DNA of 20,111 nucleotides from Methylococcaceae bacterium (GTDB taxonomy: Bacteria > Pseudomonadota > Gammaproteobacteria > Methylococcales > Methylomonadaceae). Shown here one piece after another: positions 1 to 7,120 of this stretch (position 1 is the stretch's first letter; every line of letters starts with the position of its first letter). The notes under the pieces are model-generated. The model saw nothing but the letters and a program-made list of their open reading frames with translations, had not been told where the DNA came from and searched no databases. A program made the position numbers and the translations under genes. Location: contig CANKON010000001.1 in the NCBI GenBank assembly GCA_947484105.1, forward strand, positions 1 through 20,111. Reading direction: 5' to 3'.

Positions 1-307
1 AACTATTTTCAACCTCACGAGTAATTTCACTCAAAATATGACGTAATTTTTCATCGTTGGCGTGGACACGTTCAGCAGCTGATAATGTGCGTGATGCTTT
101 ATTTTTCTGAATGATGAACCATTGCGAACTTAGCATAACCATTGTTGCAATGCCTAAAAACACCACGTTTTCATAATCACCAAAGAGTGCATTTAAATCG
201 GCGTTAAACACCGCAACACACCCAATAATTAGAAGCATTATAAAACCTGTCATTAACATGACTTTTTCAGCTCTAAATTGCATGATGTTTTCAGATTTTG
301 TTGTCAT
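1..307 (-). CDS. partial membrane protein with two N-terminal helices (5' end only)
   Basis: I translated this edge fragment by hand. An ATG at 307 opens a frame that stays open for 102 codons and runs off the left edge. The protein starts MTTKSENIMQFRAEK and then has two hydrophobic segments, roughly residues 16-37 and 49-67, separated by a short DLNALFGDYEN-type loop. A charged, probably helical stretch containing KLRHILSEITREVENS follows. This is a membrane hairpin with the rest of the protein in the cytoplasm. The start lies 6 bases after the stop of the preceding CheY gene, so it belongs to the same transcript. Position at the end of a che operon and a helical linker after the membrane hairpin fit a chemoreceptor or other membrane sensor, but no signalling domain is inside the window. 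I see the frame and the helices; the receptor role is inference. Confidence 0.7.
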   Translation of the reverse strand, partial: MTTKSENIMQFRAEKVMLMTGFIMLLIIGCVAVFNADLNALFGDYENVVFLGIATMVMLSSQWFIIQKNKASRTLSAAERVHANDEKLRHILSEITREVENS

Positions 308-313
308 AAAAAC

Positions 314-682
314 CTAAGCCCCAGGCACAACTTGTTTAATAATTTTAAGTAAATCCGTACCACCAACAGGTTTTACGAGCCAACCTGTTGCACCTGCTTT
401 TTTACCTTCTTCGCGCATTCCAACTTGACTTTCAGTTGTCAATGTCAAAATTGGCGTGAAACGCAGAATTGCGCGAGCTTTTTTAATGAGTTCAAGACCG
501 CCCATATTGGGCATATTGATGTCGGTAATAATTAAATCGGGTTTTAAGCCAGCGGTTAATTTTGCTAGTGCTTTAACACCATCTGAGGCGGTTTCAACTT
601 TATAACCCGCCATTTCAAGTGTTCCCTTAACGCTCATAACCATCGTTGCAGAATCGTCTACGATTAAAATCGTTTTTGCCAT
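314..682 (-). CDS. cheY: CheY-like single-domain response regulator (first of a twin pair)
   Basis: A 122-residue protein that is only a receiver domain. It has the acidic pair D9-D10, the phospho-acceptor D54 in LIITDINMPNM, a conserved Thr around 82, and K104 in GWLVKP. There is no output domain, so it should act by binding a partner such as a flagellar motor switch protein or another signalling protein, or serve as a phosphate sink. The GATGWLVKP signature is shared with its neighbour at 704..1081, and the two look like products of a tandem duplication. The ATG at 682 is preceded by AAGGAG with an 8-base spacer, a strong site. It is 21 bases behind its twin and 6 bases ahead of a membrane protein gene. 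CheA at 1411 is the likely phosphodonor. The family is certain; the output target is unknown. Confidence 0.93.
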   Translation of the reverse strand: MAKTILIVDDSATMVMSVKGTLEMAGYKVETASDGVKALAKLTAGLKPDLIITDINMPNMGGLELIKKARAILRFTPILTLTTESQVGMREEGKKAGATGWLVKPVGGTDLLKIIKQVVPGA

Positions 683-703
683 AGTGAATACTCCTTAATT
701 TCC

Positions 704-1081
704 TTAATTTTTATGCTGTAATAGTTGGTTGATTATGGCCACTAACTCTTTGCCAGGAACGGGTTTGACTAACCAGCCTGTTGCACCCACTTTTTTGCTT
801 TCTTCGCGTAAATGCTTTTGCGTCGTCGTTGTAAAAGCAAGAATCGGTTTAAAACGAAATTTAGTCATTGCACGAATGTTTTTAATAAGTTCAATGCCGT
901 TCATATTTGGCATACTCATATCCGTAATGATTAAATCAGGATTTAAGCCTTGTTCTAATCTTGCCAATGCAAGCACGCCATCTAATGCCGTTTCAACAAC
1001 GAAGCCTTCAAACTCTAAGCTATGTTTCAAACTCATTAACATGGTTTCAGAGTCATCTACGAGAAAAATAAGTTTTGCCAT
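704..1081 (-). CDS. cheY: CheY-like single-domain response regulator (second of a twin pair)
   Basis: A 125-residue stand-alone receiver. Residues D9-D10, D54 (LIITDMSMPNM) and K106 (GWLVKP) form the usual phosphorylation pocket, so it should be phosphorylatable. It is clearly the sister of the next gene (314..682): both begin MAK, share PDLIITD and GATGWLVKPV, and keep the same spacing. It differs by a two-residue insertion before strand 4 and a TTTT run where the twin has LTTE, on the face that CheY proteins use for partner recognition. That suggests divergence of partners after duplication. It lies 90 bases after the STAS-like gene, the longest gap in block A, and a weak hairpin sits in that gap. 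Its ribosome site is weaker (GGAAAG) than that of its twin. Confidence 0.93.
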   Translation of the reverse strand: MAKLIFLVDDSETMLMSLKHSLEFEGFVVETALDGVLALARLEQGLNPDLIITDMSMPNMNGIELIKNIRAMTKFRFKPILAFTTTTQKHLREESKKVGATGWLVKPVPGKELVAIINQLLQHKN

Positions 1082-1117
1082 TTTAGCTTTCCAAATGTGT
1101 GTTTAAAAATTTTTACC

Positions 1118-1138
1118 AAAAAACGTATGTACGTCCTT
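1118..1138 (-). terminator. possible weak hairpin terminator or attenuator
   Basis: Read on the minus strand, AAGG-ACGTACATACGT-TTTTTT can fold into a short stem. It has an ACGT/ACGT core with an ACAT loop, two G-U pairs and two A-U pairs outside, and a T run follows. It sits in the 90-base gap between the STAS-like gene and the twin cheY genes. The stem is weak, so partial termination or no function is possible. Found by eye only. Confidence 0.3.
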
Positions 1139-1171
1139 AACGATAAGCATTTTAACGCACTTTTAAATAAT

Positions 1172-1408
1172 TCAATTCGCCAATGCCCAATTCAACCATT
1201 TTTGCAAATTTTCATCTTTGGATTCTGCGGCAATCGTAGGCTTTACTACCATTAAAACTTGCAAATTTGCTGCATGAATGTGTGTACAAGCCGCTAAATT
1301 GATTTTACCTTTTGGATTTTTCACCAACCAATCAAGCAAACCTTCTGCATCTTCAACGCTGACGTTTTCACTGAAAATGGCTAATGCTTTTTTATATTCA
1401 ATGCCCAT
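1172..1408 (-). CDS. small STAS-like protein of the che operon
   Basis: A 78-residue protein starting 2 bases after the CheA stop, with a GGGAG site about 11 bases upstream of its ATG. The pattern resembles a compact STAS (anti-sigma-factor-antagonist type) domain: FSENVSVEDAEGLLDWL, then a short loop, then INLAACTHIHAANLQVLM. In a STAS fold this last part would be the central strand and the helix carrying the usual Ser or Thr switch site. No obvious Ser/Thr sits at the exact DxS position, so phospho-switching is uncertain. STAS proteins normally bind partner proteins. In this position it may modulate CheA or connect the array to a phosphatase or regulator. The gene is well supported by its context and ribosome site; the STAS assignment comes from pattern recognition and is moderate. 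Confidence 0.75.
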   Translation of the reverse strand: MGIEYKKALAIFSENVSVEDAEGLLDWLVKNPKGKINLAACTHIHAANLQVLMVVKPTIAAESKDENLQKWLNWALAN

Positions 1409-1410
1409 AA

Positions 1411-4194
1411 CTAAATTAGCTCCCGAGGATTTAAAACCATCAAAACAGAACCATCACCAAGCAACGCTGCGCCTGAATACCCAGATAAACCGCCTAAAAT
1501 ACCTACCATCGGTTTCAAAATAATATCGACCGTTTCACGGAAATCATCAACCAAAATGCCCACATTTTCACCGTGAACACGCACAATCAATGTTGCAAAT
1601 TCCTTGTCTTCGTTGGCCACTTGTTCAACATTTTGTGCGAGCAAATCGTTTAATGAAAGCAACGGCACAATGCGACCGCGTAAAACAGTAGTTTGTTTTT
1701 GTTTGATATTGCGAATTTGATTGAATGGCACGCGCACCGTTTCAACAACCATATCCATCGGTACGCCAAAGATTTGTTTATTTGACTCAATGATCATGAC
1801 ATTTGTCACCGCCATTGAAAGTGGCAATGATAAAAATAAGCGTGTGCCTTTGCCTGTTTGGCTTTCAATACCAACCGTGCCATTGACTTTTTCAACCGCC
1901 GAGCGAACAACGTCCATGCCAACACCACGACCCGATAAATCTGAAATCACATCAGCCGTTGAAAAACCTGCGGCAAAAACTAAATTCACCGCGTCTTGAT
2001 CGCTGATGCGTTCAAGTGTGGTTTCATCAATTAAGCCTTTTTCATAGGCTTTATTTTTAATCACGTCAGGGTCAATACCTTTACCGTCATCAATAATTTC
2101 AATTAACACACGGTCTGATTCTTGACTTGCACGAATGAGCAATTTGCCTTCAGCAGGTTTGCCTGCAGCGGCTCGTACTTCAGGCGATTCCAAACCGTGA
2201 TCCAAACTGTTTCGCACAATATGAATCAACGGATCGGCTAATGCTTCAATGATATTTTTATCCGCTTCAGTGGTTTCACCTTCTAAAACAAGGTGAACTT
2301 CTTTACCGAGTTTGCGTGAAATATCGCGCACCATGCGTGGGAATCGTTGAAAAATAAACGACACAGGCATCATACGAACTTGCATGATTGTGTCTTGCAT
2401 TTCTTCTGCAACACGGTTAATGACGGCATATTGTGCTTTGATTTCACGCGACAATTCACGCACGCCAAAAACAGTTTCAGCACGATTTGCCAAATACGGT
2501 AACGCATTTTTGGCAACAACCATTTCGCCGATTAAATTCATTAAACGATCAATTTTTTCTTGATCGACTTTAAGCGTTTTCGATGCTGCTGCGCTAGCAT
2601 CTTCTGAACGACGATTAAATTTGATTTCAGGCGAGGCATCCAATTTTTCAGTATTTGCTTCAGACTCTGTTGCCTTGAGTGCAATCGGTTTTTGTGTTTC
2701 TTGAATTACCTCATCATTGGTAATTTGTGCTGGAGTAGTTATTTCAGCCGTTTCAACCGTTTCTTCAACGAGACTTTCAAAGTCTTTGCTATACGTTTCT
2801 AACCAAACAAGTAGAGGCTCTGAACTGCTTTGAGCAAGCGCATCGTTTAACGCTTCGTCTAAGTTTTCAAGGGCTTCATTTTTGTGTAACGCTTGGCAGC
2901 AACCTTTTAATGTTAAAGCAACCGCTTTTAAACGCCCTACAAGCCATGCATTATTTGTGTTAGGTAGATTTAAAATCTCTTTTTGCGAATGAATAATTGC
3001 ATTAACTCGTGCTTGCTCTTCTTTTGATAAATGCACGCTGTTTGATTCAGTGGGTTCATCAATTTTTGCATTTGTCACAGTTTCAACATGAACAGTATCA
3101 TTTTCTGCCAACAATTTTTCATCAGAAACAACGCTTTCAATTATTGGAATTGTGAGAGAAAAAGTGTGTAAAGATTCCAGCAACGCGCTGTGCAATGCGC
3201 CATTAGTTTCATCGAGTTCTAATATCAAAAGTAGCCAACGCAAAGCAGATGAACACCATAAAGCAGGTGACGATAATTCAAGCATCGTGCTGGTTAATTG
3301 ACGCAAGCCTTCGGTATTATTTTTGGCTAATAATGTTTGCGCTTGCTCAATAAAATCATCATAGACAGGCTCATTATTGTGTTCACCCATTGGCGAAATT
3401 AAGTCATTTGCTTGTGTAATGATTTCAAAGCGCACTTCTTCTGGTACATAACGAAATAACTCGTGTAATTCGGAAATATCTGCGCTGGTTATAACTTGAA
3501 ATGTTAATTTGCAATCATAAGCATCCATTTCAGCTAGCGGTGCATTATTTGAAGTCGTAATTGAACTCCAAATAACTTCTGGAATTTGACGCACTAAAAA
3601 GAACGGATCCTCGCCTTTGAAAAAACATTCTGGATCTGGCGTGTACATAAGCCAAATTACAGAATTACCGATTTTTAAATCACGATACGATTGCATCGCA
3701 GTCGCCTCGGGCAATTCCAATTCTGACACATTGAATTCAACACTTTCTTCTAATGCGCCACTGCTTTCAAGCAAAATGGCAACCGCTTCTGAATCAGAAC
3801 CTAGGTTAGTATCAATAATTAACGCGCGTAACGCTTTTGCAAGTGCAGCAGATGTATTGGTATATTGATTACTCAGCTCACCAGTCCCTTCAATTTCATC
3901 AATTAACACACTGACAAAATCCATTGCCTCAAGCAATTGATCCGCTAATGTTTGCGAATAATTAACTCGTCCGTTTCGCACGGAATCCATTAAGTCTTCA
4001 CTTGCGTGCAGAACGCGCGTCATTTCTGGAAAGTCGAATAAACCGCTGTTGCCTTTTAAGGTATGCACAAAACGAAATAATTCCACCATAAATTCGGTGT
4101 TATCGGGTTCGTCTTCGAGTTGCATCAATTTTTCACCAATGCCTTGCAGGAAATCACGTGATTCCGATAAAAATTGTTCTAATAACGCATTCAT
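1411..4194 (-). CDS. cheA: chemotaxis histidine kinase CheA, catalytically complete
   Basis: This is the main kinase of the cluster. It should autophosphorylate on its N-terminal Hpt domain and pass the phosphate to the CheY-like proteins and CheB. Residues below are counted from an upstream GTG (4203); subtract 3 for the ATG chosen here. Hpt is at 5-105 with H47 in HTLKGN. A probable regulatory/docking region at about 180-265 contains CFFKGEDPFFL. A low-complexity linker covers about 360-540, the dimerisation helices about 543-625, and the ATPase about 635-795. All boxes of the ATPase are present: HIVRNSLDHG (N), DDGKGID (G1), GFSTA (F), SGRGVGMD (G2) and GKGTRLF (G3). A CheW-like P5 domain ends the protein. 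I chose the ATG at 4194 because it follows the RR stop by one base and GAGGG lies 8 bases upstream. The GTG would sit on top of the ribosome site. Confidence 0.96.
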   Translation of the reverse strand: MNALLEQFLSESRDFLQGIGEKLMQLEDEPDNTEFMVELFRFVHTLKGNSGLFDFPEMTRVLHASEDLMDSVRNGRVNYSQTLADQLLEAMDFVSVLIDEIEGTGELSNQYTNTSAALAKALRALIIDTNLGSDSEAVAILLESSGALEESVEFNVSELELPEATAMQSYRDLKIGNSVIWLMYTPDPECFFKGEDPFFLVRQIPEVIWSSITTSNNAPLAEMDAYDCKLTFQVITSADISELHELFRYVPEEVRFEIITQANDLISPMGEHNNEPVYDDFIEQAQTLLAKNNTEGLRQLTSTMLELSSPALWCSSALRWLLLILELDETNGALHSALLESLHTFSLTIPIIESVVSDEKLLAENDTVHVETVTNAKIDEPTESNSVHLSKEEQARVNAIIHSQKEILNLPNTNNAWLVGRLKAVALTLKGCCQALHKNEALENLDEALNDALAQSSSEPLLVWLETYSKDFESLVEETVETAEITTPAQITNDEVIQETQKPIALKATESEANTEKLDASPEIKFNRRSEDASAAASKTLKVDQEKIDRLMNLIGEMVVAKNALPYLANRAETVFGVRELSREIKAQYAVINRVAEEMQDTIMQVRMMPVSFIFQRFPRMVRDISRKLGKEVHLVLEGETTEADKNIIEALADPLIHIVRNSLDHGLESPEVRAAAGKPAEGKLLIRASQESDRVLIEIIDDGKGIDPDVIKNKAYEKGLIDETTLERISDQDAVNLVFAAGFSTADVISDLSGRGVGMDVVRSAVEKVNGTVGIESQTGKGTRLFLSLPLSMAVTNVMIIESNKQIFGVPMDMVVETVRVPFNQIRNIKQKQTTVLRGRIVPLLSLNDLLAQNVEQVANEDKEFATLIVRVHGENVGILVDDFRETVDIILKPMVGILGGLSGYSGAALLGDGSVLMVLNPRELI

Positions 4195-4195
4195 T

Positions 4196-4567
4196 TTATG
4201 CACCCTCTCCTAATAATAAACGGGTGTAACTCAGTAAGTCGTTGGGTCTGACAGGTTTTACCAAATACAAATTTGCCCCTGCGCTATACGCTAACACTTG
4301 ATCATTTGACGCGCTTTCGGTCGAAACCATAATGGCGGGAACTTGATTGATGTCTTTTTGGCTGCGAACTTCTTTTAAAAATCCATAACCGTCCATTTTT
4401 GGCATATTGATGTCAACAATATATAAATCGAAATGCGTCGTTAAGGCTTTTTCTAAGGCTTCAATTCCGTTAATCGCTTCTTCAGTGTGATAACCTGCCT
4501 CAATTAAAATGTTGCAGTGATACATACGAACCGTTGCCGCATCATCAATGACTAAGATATTTTTCAT
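4196..4567 (-). CDS. cheY: CheY-like single-domain response regulator between cheR and cheA
   Basis: A 123-residue receiver-only protein with D8-D9, phospho-acceptor D52 (VDINMPKMDG), an S/T pair at 82-83 and K104 (YLVKPV). Every residue needed for phosphorylation is there. The gene overlaps the cheR stop by 4 bases (ATGA), so translation is coupled. GGAGG sits at the end of cheR, and cheA starts one base after the RR stop. This tight cheR-cheY-cheA coupling makes it the most likely primary partner of the CheA at 1411. Its sequence differs clearly from the twin CheY pair, which suggests a separate output or an adaptation role. Receiver identity is certain; which protein it controls cannot be read here. 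Confidence 0.94.
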   Translation of the reverse strand: MKNILVIDDAATVRMYHCNILIEAGYHTEEAINGIEALEKALTTHFDLYIVDINMPKMDGYGFLKEVRSQKDINQVPAIMVSTESASNDQVLAYSAGANLYLVKPVRPNDLLSYTRLLLGEGA

Positions 4568-5406
4568 CTGTCCTCCACAGGTTTTTGATACACAATCGCT
4601 TCAGGGAATTTTTGCACTTTGAATAATGATGAGATTCGACTCATCGATTCTGAATGTCCTAAACAGACAAAACCACCTGTTTTCATTGCATCAAAAAAGA
4701 CCTCGGCAGCTTGGCGGCGCGATATATCATCAAAATAAATCAATAAATTACGGCAAAAAATGACATCGATATTGCGATAAGAACGCACTTCGAGCGGATT
4801 CATAATGTTGACGCGAGTAAATTCAACAGCCTGACGTAAATCTTCACAAATTTGATAACCGCCATTTTTGTAATTGAAATACTTCGTTAAAATTTTATCA
4901 GGCAAGTTTTGTACCGAACGCGGGGAATAATGTCCTTTTTGCGCTTGGGAAATAATTTGTGTATCGATGTCAGAAGAAATAATTTCAACATCATAATTTT
5001 CAATATCGCGCCAATACTCAAGCAAATAAATTGCAATCGAATAAGGCTCTTCACCTGAAGATGATGGCACAGACCAAATGCGAATTGGGGAGTTATCTGT
5101 TTTTGCTTTCGTAATCGCTGGCAAAATGGAATTGACTAGGCACTTAAATTGATATTCTTCACGGAAAAAATAGGTTTCATTAACCGTCATTAAATTGACA
5201 AGTTTTTGCAATTCATCGCCTGAACTTTCAAAACGTAATTTCACAAAATAGCCGCGAAATGTTTTCGAGTCCGTTTCTTCAATACGTTCAACAAGTCGTT
5301 TATCGACAAAATACCGTTTGGAATTATCGAATTGAATGCCAGTTTTTCGATAAAAAAACTCTCGAAATTTAGCAAAATCATCTTCACTAATCGTAATATC
5401 TGACAT
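4564..5406 (-). CDS. cheR: chemoreceptor methyltransferase CheR
   Basis: An S-adenosylmethionine-dependent methyltransferase that adds methyl groups to glutamates of chemoreceptors for adaptation, opposed by CheB. The 280-residue protein has the N-terminal helical CheR domain (about 1-75), the TVNETYFFRE motif near 75-83, and an SAM-binding loop near 112-121 in the variant form WSVPSSSGEEPYS. The usual form of that loop is WSAxCSTGEEPYS. FCRNLLIYFD is near 218-227 and GHSES near the C terminus. No TPR extension is present. I chose the ATG at 5406, which lies one base after the HEAT gene stop with GGGCAAGG about 9 bases upstream. A TTG at 5427 would add only 7 residues and overlap the previous gene. 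None of the visible receptors ends in an NWETF-type tether. Confidence 0.96.
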   Translation of the reverse strand: MSDITISEDDFAKFREFFYRKTGIQFDNSKRYFVDKRLVERIEETDSKTFRGYFVKLRFESSGDELQKLVNLMTVNETYFFREEYQFKCLVNSILPAITKAKTDNSPIRIWSVPSSSGEEPYSIAIYLLEYWRDIENYDVEIISSDIDTQIISQAQKGHYSPRSVQNLPDKILTKYFNYKNGGYQICEDLRQAVEFTRVNIMNPLEVRSYRNIDVIFCRNLLIYFDDISRRQAAEVFFDAMKTGGFVCLGHSESMSRISSLFKVQKFPEAIVYQKPVEDR

Positions 5407-5407
5407 A

Positions 5408-6037
5408 TCAACGATCGCCTTGCCCAATTCGTTTCAATGCCAATTCGACAGAAAAACAAATATAAGGCTCATCAGCAAAACGTATTTTTAAATGCTCTAA
5501 CGCATTTAAAGAAAGTTCCGTACCCACTTCACTAAGTAAATCAACAGCCGTTGCACAAACGTTAACGTGTTCATCCTGTTCGATAACTTGAATTAACCAT
5601 TTTTCAACGTCTTCATGATGAAGTGATTCCAAAATGTTGACTGCGAAAATTCGCACGTCAGAATCGGAATCATTTAACAAACTGTCAATAATTGGCGCGA
5701 CTTGTTCAGGGATATTTTTCAACACTTCAATGGCTTCGTTACGCAATGACGCTTCATCACTACGCAAACATTCAACAATACCTGTGATGGCTTGCTCATC
5801 ACCGATTTGCGCTAAAGTATCTAAAATTGCGGTGCGAACATTGGGATGCGCTTCAATTTTTAAACGCGCAACAAGCGGCGCACTAGCCTGAGAAAACTGC
5901 ACTAAATCACGCGCTGCCCAACGACGTGCCGTTTGATTTTCGTTATTTAATTCAGCGCATAAACCGTCGAAATCACGCGAGGCGGTGCGTTCATCTTCAT
6001 TAACAACTTGTGGGGCGGTTTGTTTTATAAATGCCAT
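5408..6037 (-). CDS. HEAT-repeat protein between cheB and cheR
   Basis: A 209-residue, mostly helical protein with about five HEAT-like repeats from residue 32 to the end. The repeat periodicity is seen in ARRWAARDLVQFS, PNVRTAILDTLAQIG, ASLRNEAIEVLKNIP, SDVRIFAVNILESLH and VNVCATAVDLLSEVG at roughly 31-residue steps. There is no signal peptide, membrane helix or catalytic motif, so it is probably a cytoplasmic scaffold or adaptor. It has a good AGGAG site 6 bases before the ATG and lies 12 bases after cheB and 1 base before cheR. That placement between the two adaptation enzymes suggests it helps recruit or regulate them, or links them to the receptor array. The repeat class is clear; the partner is inference. 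Confidence 0.9.
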   Translation of the reverse strand: MAFIKQTAPQVVNEDERTASRDFDGLCAELNNENQTARRWAARDLVQFSQASAPLVARLKIEAHPNVRTAILDTLAQIGDEQAITGIVECLRSDEASLRNEAIEVLKNIPEQVAPIIDSLLNDSDSDVRIFAVNILESLHHEDVEKWLIQVIEQDEHVNVCATAVDLLSEVGTELSLNALEHLKIRFADEPYICFSVELALKRIGQGDR

Positions 6038-6049
6038 GTTTTTCTCCTA

Positions 6050-7105
6050 TTACGACCACGCTAAAATTTGTCTAGTGACTCTATCGGAAGGTAAAACAAC
6101 CGTTGCCCCACCTTTTTTAATCAATTCAGCAGGCATTCCAAACACGACACACGATGATTCACTCTCAGCAATTGTCTTGCCACCACGTTTTTTTATTTCG
6201 GCAAATGCGTCTGAACCGTCATAGCCCATGCCTGTTAGCATGACGGCAATCACTTTTGACGCTTCATAATTTTCTAAAACAGAGCGTCCGAGTAATTCAA
6301 CGGATGGATGCCACAAAAATTCTTTGTTTTCAGGTTTCGGAATAATCGTCGGTTTGCCGCCGCGTTGCGCGACAGTCATATCCGCGCCGCCTTTACCAAT
6401 GTAAATAAACCCTGCTTCAATCGTTGTTGGCTTTGCGGCTTCTACTACTGTGAGTTCACACAAATCATTCATTCGATTGGCAAACGGTAACGTGAAACTA
6501 GACGGCATGTGTTGTGCCACTAATACGGGATACGGATAATCAGCGGGAAATAGCGGCAAAATATCCTCAAGTGTTCGAGGACCGCCCGTTGAAACACCGA
6601 TAACAACAATGCCATTGCTCGCCACACCACCGCGTCGAATAATTGACGGGCGTTCGGGTTTTGGTTTTTCAAAAATCGGGCGTGTTGATGCAACTGAACG
6701 AGTCGTTTTAATTTTTGACTTTGCCGCTTCTCTGACTTTACTGACTAATTCTTTCTTAATGTCATCAATGGTCAGTGAAATTGTACCGCTAGGTTTTGCA
6801 ACATAATCAACCGCGCCTAATGCAAGCGCTTCAAAAGTGGCTAACGCCCCTTTTTCTGTCAGCGAAGAAACCATAATTACAGGGACTGACCGCTCTGCCA
6901 TAATGAGCGACAAAGCAGTCAAACCATCCATTTCAGGCATATTGATGTCTAATGTCACAACATCTGGCGCAAAAAATTTATTTTCTTCAACCGCTTCTTT
7001 GCCATTACGCGCAAAGCGAATTTCAAAATCGCCTTCTTCACTGAACATCGTGCTAAGTTGGCGACGCATTAACGCTGAATCGTCAACAATCAAAAGTTTA
7101 ATCAT
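6050..7105 (-). CDS. cheB: receptor methylesterase/deamidase CheB
   Basis: A two-domain enzyme that removes methyl groups from, and deamidates, chemoreceptors after phosphorylation by CheA. The receiver domain is at 1-120 with D9-D10, phospho-acceptor D53 (TLDINMPEMDG) and K104 (YVAKPSG). A linker covers about 121-160 and the esterase about 163-348. The catalytic triad is visible as S172 in GVSTGGP, H199 in AQHMPSSF and D296 in TGMGYDGSDA. Length (351) is normal for the family. The start has AAGGAG about 9 bases upstream, and the gene begins 15 bases after cheW. It forms the adaptation pair with cheR two genes downstream, with the HEAT-repeat protein between them. Confidence 0.97.
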   Translation of the reverse strand: MIKLLIVDDSALMRRQLSTMFSEEGDFEIRFARNGKEAVEENKFFAPDVVTLDINMPEMDGLTALSLIMAERSVPVIMVSSLTEKGALATFEALALGAVDYVAKPSGTISLTIDDIKKELVSKVREAAKSKIKTTRSVASTRPIFEKPKPERPSIIRRGGVASNGIVVIGVSTGGPRTLEDILPLFPADYPYPVLVAQHMPSSFTLPFANRMNDLCELTVVEAAKPTTIEAGFIYIGKGGADMTVAQRGGKPTIIPKPENKEFLWHPSVELLGRSVLENYEASKVIAVMLTGMGYDGSDAFAEIKKRGGKTIAESESSCVVFGMPAELIKKGGATVVLPSDRVTRQILAWS

Positions 7106-7120
7106 GCCTAAAATCTCCTT

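Noticed and set aside
4192..4203. GTG start for CheA three codons upstream
   Set aside because: The GTG overlaps the GGAGAGGG ribosome site, while the ATG at 4194 has it at a proper spacing.
5404..5427. TTG start for CheR seven codons upstream
   Set aside because: The ATG at 5406 has GGGCAAGG at a good distance and abuts the previous stop; the TTG would overlap the HEAT gene without benefit.
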